Shown here piece by piece: positions 7,396 through 13,008 of a DNA stretch of 13,008 nt. How positions within the stretch are numbered: position 1 is the first letter of the stretch; every line of letters starts with the position of its first letter. The stretch comes from Acanthamoeba sp. SK_2022b (Eukaryota > Discosea > Longamoebia > Acanthamoebidae). The translations under genes were made by a program, and so were the position numbers. The DNA lies in contig JANDJZ010000617.1 of assembly GCA_027943245.1 (NCBI GenBank), forward strand, positions 22,501 through 35,508, written 5' to 3'. The notes below the pieces were generated by a model. That model was not told the DNA's origin and searched no databases. It saw only the letters and a list, made by a program, of their open reading frames with translations.

Positions 7396-9057
7396 TCACT
7401 GGGCCGTCCAGCCACCATCAACCGGCAGAGAGATGCCCGTAATCTGGGACGCCGCGTCCCTGTGCGATGGAAGCAGGGCACCACACGCACGCCACGGTCG
7501 TTGATTAGCCGGCGGTCACGCTCTGAAAGAGAGAGGGAGGGGGGAGGGGGGGACACGCACGAGGACAGGAAGACGGCGAGCTGTCCGATCTGCTGTGGCG
7601 TGGCGAAGGTCTCGGACGGCTGCTTCTCGGCCAGCAGGGACCGCGAGGCCTCATCGTACGACACGCCGAGGGTCGCCGCTCGCGCTTCGATTTGCCTGTT
7701 TACAACAGAACAGGCGAGCAAGCACGCCAAAGTCAAACCCCAATCCTGGGCTGGAAAACCGTCGACAAGTGTCGACGAAAAAACGCTTGGGAGGGCATGG
7801 CCACGCACTTGCGAACGAGATCGGTGAGGACCCAGCCGGGGTTGATGCAGTTGATCGTCACTCCCGAGCCAGCGTACTCAAGGGCGGCCACTGCACGCAG
7901 CGGGCGACACGCACTCGTTCAAGTTGTGTGGCGACACCCAAGCGCGTGCGCGATGGGGCGGTACCCTTGGTGAGGCCCACTACGCCGTGCTTGGCGGCCA
8001 CGTAGGCGGCCTTGTGCTTCGACCCCACCAATCCTGTTTGGGGTGCGACACCACAGCCAATGAGTGGACAGGAAGCCACGCAACACGCACAGAGAAAAGA
8101 GAGCTAGAAACAGATGGGGAGAGATAGAGAAAGAGAGAGAGAAGAGAGGATACCATGCACGGAGGAGATGTTGATGATGCGGCCGTAGCCGCGCTCCTTC
8201 ATGGCGGGAAGGGTGAGCCGCATGGTGTGGAAGACCGAGTTGAGGTTGATCTCGATGATCTGGTTCCACTTCTCGACCGGGAAATCCTCCAACGGCGACA
8301 CCTGAACCATTTTTATTATTATTATTATGGTGAAATTTATTTTTTTAAAATATAAAAAAATACATAAATGCAGGCAAAAGCAGCGACGGGCAAGTTACGC
8401 ACGTGTTGGATGCCGGCGTTGTTGATGACGATGTCAATGGGGCCGCCCAGCTTCTTCTCGCTCTCCTTGATCAAGTGCTCCACGTCCTCGGCCTGCGCCA
8501 TGCGACAGCTTGTGAGCGCTGCGTGTTGCGTGTTGCGTGTTGCGTGTTGCGTGTTGCGTGTTGCGTGTTGCGTGTTGCGTGTTGCAAAGCATGTGCGGTG
8601 GTGGGGCGGGCACCTTGCCGAGATCGGCGGGCACGTAGTGCACGCGGTCGTCGCCGGGAATGAGGTCGGCCAGCCGCTGGCGTGTGCGCTCGACTTCGGC
8701 GGCATCACCGAAACCCGTCACCACCAACGCCACGCCGCCCTTGCGCAGCTCCTCCGCGATGCCCAAACCAATACCTGTTTGTTACGTTAATTTAAGCATT
8801 GTTTTTTATTTTTTATTTTTTTTACAAAAAAAGAATACGAATATTAATTCTACCATTTTAGACTAATCATTTTAATTTTAAAAAAAGTAAAATAAAAGTG
8901 AAAGATTAGAACCTTGAGTGGAACCGGTGACGAGAGCGGTCTTGCCGGTGAGGGACAGGTGGAGGCCGGGAGTCGCCGTCGTGGCAAAGGCCCGGGTCCC
9001 TGTGACGCGCGAGCCACTTGCCGAAGCTGCTGCCGCCACTCCAGCCACTTCCATCAT
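7396..9057 (-). CDS. bdhA-like: D-3-hydroxybutyrate dehydrogenase (short-chain dehydrogenase), 8 exons
   Basis: NAD-dependent interconversion of 3-hydroxybutyrate and acetoacetate (ketone-body metabolism). Exons on the minus strand: 9057-8913, 8774-8614, 8492-8403, 8301-8154, 8033-7965, 7890-7809, 7695-7561, 7459-7396; phases all agree and give 297 aa. Seen: cofactor motif TGSTQGIG (44-51), NNAG (126-129), catalytic Ser in INISSVHG (S179), and YVAAK (Y192, K196). Further family markers are INPGWVLTDLV, LLAEKQPSE, FATPQQIGQLAVFLSS and the C-terminus SLPVDGGWTAQ; these are diagnostic of bacterial-type 3-hydroxybutyrate dehydrogenase. The first about 35 residues are Ala/Ser/Arg-rich without acidic residues after position 3, consistent with a mitochondrial targeting peptide. 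Two adjacent ATGs (9057 and 9054) could start it. Convergent with the fusion gene; intron 1 is very AT-rich. Confidence 0.93.
8521..8585. repeat. (GCGTGTT)9 heptanucleotide repeat in a dehydrogenase intron
   Basis: Just over nine perfect 7-bp units lie in intron 8613-8493 (minus sense). They produce spurious Cys-Val-Leu-Arg repeats on the plus strand. Confidence 0.97.
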
Positions 9058-9089
9058 GTTCGCCAGCGTTCGCTGCTCCCCCAAACCAT
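9054..9089 (-). other. 11-codon upstream ORF overlapping the dehydrogenase start
   Basis: On the minus strand an ATG at 9089-9087 opens a frame of 11 codons (MVWGSSERWRT). Its TGA stop (9056-9054) overlaps the dehydrogenase ATGATG by two bases. If transcription starts upstream of it, this is a start-stop overlap that could damp or reinitiate translation. Whether the mRNA includes it is unknown. Confidence 0.4.
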
Positions 9090-10210
9090 GCGCCGATTTT
9101 AGGTGTTGTCCTTATTTCGCTTTTTTGTTTTAATAACATAAAATAAATCAAATCAAATCGGATAATAAAAAGAACGAAGGCAAAACGCAAGACAGAGGCT
9201 GGCCTGAGTATTCACCTTCATGTTTCCAGTTACGGCAGGGAAGAATGAAGATAAGAAGATGAAGAACATCTGGCCCGCTTCCACCCATTATCGGCGGACA
9301 ACGATTGGTGGCCCAAGCGGCACCAACAGCCCAAGCGCAGCCCACTTTTGGCTCATCCCAACTCGCCGAGGCCACGTCAGCCGACCTCTTAGCTCTCTCT
9401 TTACGCGGCAGCCTCCAATACAGCACCACCGCAGCCCAAAAAAGCCGCTCGGACAACGAGGCCACGGGGCGAGCGGGGCAGCAGTCCTGCCCAGCCGTCG
9501 GCAGCCACGAGGTGCCCGCGTGCCAAGGGCGAGCAAGAAAGGGTGGACCGGCAGTGTAGTTCCCGTGACCACGTCGCAACTGTCGGTCGGGGCCAGCCCT
9601 ACACGCAGTCCAACCACTCGCCCACATGGACTCGATTGAGGCCATGCGAAGTTTCAAGGGGCAAGTGTGCCACGACGAAAGGAAAGTGTGGGGCGCCGCT
9701 CCAGCCCCACGGTGCAGGGGGTGGGCCGCCTGTCCGCCGCGGGTGAGTACAAGAAATCAGCCGCGGGTCAACTTGGCGCGACCCCGGGCCTCGAAAAGCA
9801 ATAGGCCACGAGTGAAATCTAGGTGGCCTCTCCGGCTGTGTGCTTGTCTGCCCCGTTTGGTTGCGGTGTCGAATGAAATTCCAGTCCGTCACGGGTCAAA
9901 CACGGAGGCATTCTTCTCATTTTTCCAAGATTACACGCGGTAACGTTCCGAGGACACCCGGAAAAGGTCGTCGCTTAGGCGCAAGGGCGTGCTGTGCATT
10001 AAGGTCGTGTCGAGCCCCCGTGTCTAATTGTTGATGGTAGACAGCTCACCATTGGTGACATCATCAGGTTGGGTTCCGCATCGGCGACGGGACATCGCAC
10101 TTGCCTTTTCGCTGCCAGGCGCCTCTCTCTATGCCGCGGTTGATCGGCACTCTCCTGGGTCAGACCTACGGGATCCGAATTTATTTTATCCGAGGCGCCG
10201 GTTGGCTCCG
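9090..10210. other. 1.1-kb divergent intergenic region without a supportable gene
   Basis: The segment 9100-9180 is AT-rich (including TTTTAATAACATAAAATAAATC) and probably holds the dehydrogenase promoter. From 9200 to 10200 the DNA is mixed-complexity and moderately GC-rich. It has several open frames on both strands (for example 9148-9657 minus and 9220-9639 plus), but none carries a recognisable motif, and they overlap one another. A 9-bp direct repeat GCCGCGGGT occurs near 9736 and 9760. A decayed gene or a fast-evolving one cannot be excluded. Confidence 0.5.
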
Positions 10211-10218
10211 CATAAAAA
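10211..10218 (+). promoter_or_regulatory. TATA-like box of the homeobox gene
   Basis: CATAAAAAG lies about 130 bp upstream of the homeobox ATG, in otherwise GC-rich DNA. A pyrimidine-flanked start (CCATCCTCATTC, about 10235) lies about 25-30 bp downstream, which gives a plausible leader of about 105 nt. Confidence 0.5.
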
Positions 10219-10345
10219 GCCCAGCACGCCAGACCATCCTCATTCTTCAACCAAACCTCACCCCAGTTCACAACTGCCCCTCCCCCACGAACGACGACGG
10301 CTAGTTAGTTCCATACACCCCAAGGCACCAGCACACACATACGCC

Positions 10346-11167
10346 ATGCTGCCCTCGATCGCCAACCTACTCACGACCGAGTCGAACGACGCGAGTTTCT
10401 ACAGTTCGACCGACGACGTCTCGACGCCGTGCTCTCCCATGCAGCATCTTCTGCACGAGGGCTTCGTCTGGGAGTCGCCGGCGTCCTTGTCTACCTCCTC
10501 GTCGTCGCCTTCTTCGCCCTCGTGCGCCGACTACTCGTCGTCGCCCTCTTCGCCCAGCTCCTCCTTCTCGACGGCCACCGCGTTCAGATCTAAAAAGGCC
10601 TCGCTCTCGTTCATTCTCAACGACAACGACAACGGCGACCACGCGGCTGACGAGAGCTTCGACCTGGCCAGTTCCTCTTTTGGCCTGCTCCTCCCCAGCG
10701 AGCACACCCAGCGACGCAACACCACGACCACGAGCCAGCAGGTGGCGGGCAGCAACAAGAGGAAGCGACCAACCAGGAGCGACCAGCACGCGACGCCCAA
10801 CAAAGAGCGAAAGACGACGTCCTCGCCCGTCGCCAAAGAACGAAGCGCTTCGGCTACCGCTTCCGCCGCGGGGCAGCTCACCGACGACCAGCGAGCCACG
10901 CTCGAGGCCATGTTCGAGCTGGACCCGCTTCCGGGCACGTGTGCTAAAGTGCAGCTGGCCGACCAACTAGGCGTTCCGCTCAAGAGCGTTCAGCTGTGGT
11001 TCCAAAACCACCGGTCAAAGCTTCGCAAGCGCGAGAAGAAGCGCATCGCCCGCGCCGAGGCCGCACGACGAGCCGCCGCGAGCAAGCCGCGCTTCATCTT
11101 CCACAACATGAAGGCCAAGGCCCAGGCCAACGGCTTCCTCCAGCAGTTCGTGGTGGACACGCACTGA
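10346..11167 (+). CDS. Homeodomain protein, single exon, 273 aa
   Basis: DNA-binding transcription factor of the nucleus. The homeodomain spans about residues 171-230: helix 1 around TDDQRATLEAMFELD with the conserved L186 and F190, then a turn (PLPGTCAKVQLADQLGV) and recognition helix KSVQLWFQNHRSKLRKREKK with W218, F219, N221 and R223. The usual Arg at homeodomain position 52 is His222. Position 50 is Gln, and the helix runs into a long Lys/Arg/Ala extension. N-terminal to it lie a Ser/Pro-rich region (about 45-80), a basic patch NKRKRPTR that may be a nuclear localisation signal, and Thr/Ser-rich linkers. The spacing fits a typical 60-residue, not a TALE, homeodomain. The gene is intronless, unlike its neighbours. 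I chose the ATG at 10346 because a TATA-like box lies upstream, although the frame is open further 5'. Confidence 0.9.
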   Translation: MLPSIANLLTTESNDASFYSSTDDVSTPCSPMQHLLHEGFVWESPASLSTSSSSPSSPSCADYSSSPSSPSSSFSTATAFRSKKASLSFILNDNDNGDHAADESFDLASSSFGLLLPSEHTQRRNTTTTSQQVAGSNKRKRPTRSDQHATPNKERKTTSSPVAKERSASATASAAGQLTDDQRATLEAMFELDPLPGTCAKVQLADQLGVPLKSVQLWFQNHRSKLRKREKKRIARAEAARRAAASKPRFIFHNMKAKAQANGFLQQFVVDTH

Positions 11168-11500
11168 CAGGACGACCCAAGCACAAACAGAGATAAACAT
11201 AGCTAAGAGTGAAGTTTCAACCTCTTTTAGTAAAGTGTACTTTTACCGACACCACTTCCGGGCCCACTCCCGATTCGTTCCTGTCTGGCCCATCATCTCG
11301 TGCGGCACGCGCCTTCGGCTGTTATTATTCCGGAACGTCACCCGGGCCTTTCCTTACCGCGCCCCTTTGACACGCACTCCTTGTCGACAAAATTGTTTTT
11401 CTTTTTATGCGTTTTTTGTTTTATTCGAGTTTTGGGTGTTCCCTTATTCTGTTTCACCAAGCGCGTCTGGTGGGCGGGTGCCTTGGTCGATTGGTTCCTT
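11168..11500. other. Intergenic region between the homeobox gene and the tRNA-like gene
   Basis: This holds the homeobox 3' UTR (AGATAAACATAG near 11191 and TTTTAGTAAAG near 11226 are candidate 3'-end elements). A T-rich tract follows near 11392-11432. The plus frames present show no recognisable domain. I see no gene here. Confidence 0.45.
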
Positions 11501-11572
11501 CGTTTGGTAACAAAGTGGTATTGTGCAAGGCTCGTAACCTTGATGTCGTGGGTTCGATCCCCACCTTGACGG
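11501..11572 (+). tRNA. tRNA-Thr (anticodon CGT), possibly a divergent or decayed copy
   Basis: The cloverleaf reads: acceptor 11501-11507; T8-A9; D arm ACAA/TTGT with loop AGTGGTA containing the invariant GG; anticodon arm CAAGG/CCTTG with loop CTCGTAA, giving anticodon CGT after U33; 5-nt variable loop; T arm GTGGG/CCCAC with loop TTCGATC. All three arms pair perfectly. The acceptor stem CGTTTGG/CTTGACG is weaker: four Watson-Crick pairs, two G-U pairs and one U-U mismatch at 5-68. The B box GGTTCGATCCC is good; the A box has A instead of G at position 10. The T4 terminator follows 31 bp downstream. Confidence 0.72.
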
Positions 11573-11602
11573 TAATTTCAACCAATGACGCTGCCACCCA
11601 CC

Positions 11603-11606
11603 TTTT
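11603..11606 (+). terminator. Candidate RNA polymerase III terminator for the tRNA
   Basis: A TTTT run in CCTTTTCTC about 30 nt past the predicted tRNA 3' end is the first T4 on the plus strand downstream. It sits just before the 3' end of the convergent secreted-protein gene. Confidence 0.45.
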
Positions 11607-11612
11607 CTCTTA

Positions 11613-12474
11613 TCAGCCCTGCAGCCAGGACGACAGCGCGGAGGCGCTGCTGGCGTGGTCGTGCGAGGTGAGGCCGACGCTCGTGACCTGCACGGCCGCG
11701 TCTTCGCAGTAGAGGCCTATCGCGCCCTCCTGGTCGTAGAGCGTCGTGGCGTCGTAGGTGGCGTCCAGCACCTGCACGCCGTCGATCGCCACCGTCACGT
11801 GGTAGCCCCGCTTGGTGATGGCGTACTGGTAGGCCGTGCCCAGGGTGAGCGTGGGCGTCGACGTGGTGGCGGTGAAGTTCTGGCCCAGGTCCCCGTAGGC
11901 GGTGCCCAGCTCACACCCGTTGGGCTTGAGGATGAAGTAGTTGGTCTTCTTGTCGTTCGACGTGCCGTTCCCGAGCTCGACGTAGTTGAACATCACCCAG
12001 AACACCTCCTACACGCGATGGACGTGCGCTCGAATCACCGGATCTCAGGCCACAAAGTAGAGCATAGCAAAGAACGGTACCCACTTCTCGGGGCTGGTCT
12101 TGAGCTGGCGAGTGGTGGTGGCGTTGATGAGGAGGTCAAAGTCGCGTGCCTTGGCCAGCGAGAGAATGAGAACTGCGCTGGTGTAGGCGTCGTTCTTCTG
12201 CGGCTCGAAGGAGACTGTCTCGTTCGCATTCCAGGTCACCTACATATAAACAAGATATATTAATGAATTATTATATCTTTTAGTATTATAATTTTTTTAA
12301 TAATTGTGTGTTAAAAAAACACCCTATCTACGCAAGGTGTGGGGTGCGCACTTGGCCGTAGCCATCGTACAGGACGTCCCACTGAGCCGGAGTGAGCGGG
12401 ATGTTGGCCGCACTGACGGCGCACGCCAGCACTGCCACCACAACCAGCAAGGGCACACAAACGCTCCGCATCAT
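11613..12474 (-). CDS. Small secreted glycoprotein, beta-sandwich lectin/glycosidase-like, 3 exons
   Basis: Exons on the minus strand: 12474-12352, 12239-12081, 12008-11613, all phase 0, giving 225 aa. The protein starts with a clear signal peptide (MMRSVCVPLLVVVAVLACAVSA, cleavage likely after SA at 22). The mature part begins with IPLTPAQWDVLYDGYG. Four N-glycosylation sequons are present (N-E-T, N-A-T, N-G-T, N-F-T), as expected of a secreted or surface protein. The C-terminal part has alternating hydrophobic strands (EVFWVMFNYVELG, YHVTVAIDGVQVLDATYD, GAIGLYCEDAAVQVTSVGL). This pattern suggests a concanavalin-A-like jelly roll of the DUF1080/LamG kind; the resemblance is by pattern only. 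The GAG GTG junction after Trp (EKW|EVFW) is supported by the GTACCG donor and GTGTAG acceptor. Intron 1 is AT-rich. Confidence 0.8.
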
Positions 12475-12591
12475 CTCGCTATCTTAAACGGAAAATAAAA
12501 AATAAAAAGAGGCCAATCCTGGCTGTGCTCTGTATTATTGCGTGCGAAACAAATAATAAGAGTTTTCTTTTTCCTTTTTGTTCTTCTTTGG
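12475..12591 (-). promoter_or_regulatory. Short tandem intergenic region, promoter of the secreted-protein gene
   Basis: These 117 bp lie between the stop codon of the Ser/Pro-rich gene and the ATG of the secreted-protein gene, both on the minus strand. It is AT-rich (AAAATAAAAAATAAAAAG in plus sense near 12490-12510). No defined TATA or poly(A) signal could be assigned with confidence. Confidence 0.4.
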
Positions 12592-13008
12592 TCATTTGGC
12601 GCCTTGCACAGGCACGTGGAAGGACACCCTGTGCGCCACGATCGTTGGCGACGACGGCGCGAAGGCTGGCGAAGAGGGCCGCGGCGCTCGATGCGCTGAC
12701 GGTGATGACGATGAAGACGAAGATGGCGATGGCGACGTGTGGTGGAGATGAGGCGGCTGGGCGGGGACGGCGATGGCAGGCGAAGAGGCGCGGCGCTCCA
12801 TCGAGCCCATGAGAGGCGACGTCGGTGGCGACGTCGGCAACGAAGCGGAAGGCGATTGCGCTGTTGTTGATGACGACGACGACGAAGGCAGCGGCGCGGA
12901 CGCGGTGCGCGCCATGAAGGAGAGGAGCGGCGGCGGCGAAACGCCGGGCGGCGAGGAGGAGGGCGAGACGAGGGCAGGCGGGATGGCGTGGACGGCGAAG
13001 GTGACCGG
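12592..13008 (-). CDS. Ser/Pro-rich protein, C-terminal part, 5' partial
   Basis: The minus-strand frame is open from the right edge to a TGA at 12594-12592, so this is the 3' exon of a gene continuing beyond the window. The 138 visible residues are dominated by Ser, Pro and Ala with runs of Ser and SPSSSS/TSP-like motifs, ending SFHVPVQGAK. An internal ATG at 12915 is not needed as a start, since the frame continues upstream without a stop. No folded domain is visible; it looks like an intrinsically disordered tail with many potential proline-directed phosphorylation sites. Function unknown. The reading direction is also supported by clean termination just before an AT-rich spacer. Confidence 0.5.
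   Translation of the reverse strand, partial: PVTFAVHAIPPALVSPSSSPPGVSPPPLLSFMARTASAPLPSSSSSSTTAQSPSASLPTSPPTSPLMGSMERRASSPAIAVPAQPPHLHHTSPSPSSSSSSSPSAHRAPRPSSPAFAPSSPTIVAHRVSFHVPVQGAK

Noticed and set aside
8034..8153. Dehydrogenase intron 4 as a U12-type intron because its donor reads GTATCCTCT
   Set aside because: The donor has one mismatch to the U12 consensus and no TTCCTTAAC-like branch site lies near the CAG acceptor; ordinary GT-AG splicing is more likely.
9148..9657. 169-codon minus-strand ORF and overlapping plus-strand ORF 9220-9639
   Set aside because: No recognisable motif in either, and they overlap each other; codon content looks like chance open frames in GC-rich DNA.
10028..10345. 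N-terminal extension of the homeobox protein from an upstream start at 10028
   Set aside because: The TATA-like box at 10211 lies inside this stretch, so it is probably promoter and 5' UTR; the residues it encodes look random.

Overview
This is GC-rich, intron-dense nuclear DNA of a free-living amoebozoan; Acanthamoeba is my best guess. The guess rests on short introns (about 70-215 nt) stuffed with simple repeats, AT-rich intergenic gaps of only 100-250 bp in most places, the standard genetic code, and the protein types. No bacterial operon features, CRISPR arrays or insertion sequences were seen. All gene models below were built by hand from reading frame, splice signals and protein-family resemblance; no search was run.

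Layout, left to right: (1) a 5'-truncated plus-strand gene for a TBC1D20-type Rab GAP with a C-terminal membrane anchor (1-2055). It contains a GC-AG intron and a textbook AT-AC U12-type intron. (2) A 60-bp tandem repeat in the convergent 3' gap (about 2094-2255). (3) A minus-strand gene for an unrecognised protein with His/Pro-rich and Gln-rich low-complexity regions (2311-4137). (4) A short divergent promoter region. (5) A plus-strand eight-exon gene (4280-7216) that appears to encode one protein with three parts: a 2-oxoglutarate/Fe(II) dioxygenase of the isopenicillin-N-synthase type, an F-box, and a Rho-family GTPase with a CAAX box. (6) A convergent minus-strand gene for mitochondrial-type D-3-hydroxybutyrate dehydrogenase (7396-9057). 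(7) About 1.1 kb with no supportable gene. (8) An intronless plus-strand homeobox gene (10346-11167) with a TATA-like box. (9) A tRNA-Thr(CGT)-like gene (11501-11572). (10) A minus-strand gene for a small secreted, N-glycosylated protein (11613-12474). (11) The 3' end of a Ser/Pro-rich protein gene running off the right edge.

The most unusual item is the dioxygenase/F-box/Rho fusion. Its GTPase domain naturally carries Val at the residue equivalent to Rac G12 and His at the residue equivalent to Q61, both classic GTP-locking positions. It resembles an SCF-type counterpart of the metazoan/Dictyostelium RhoBTB proteins (atypical Rho plus Cul3 adaptor), with an oxygenase added at the front. No pathway links the neighbouring genes; they look like ordinary eukaryotic neighbours.
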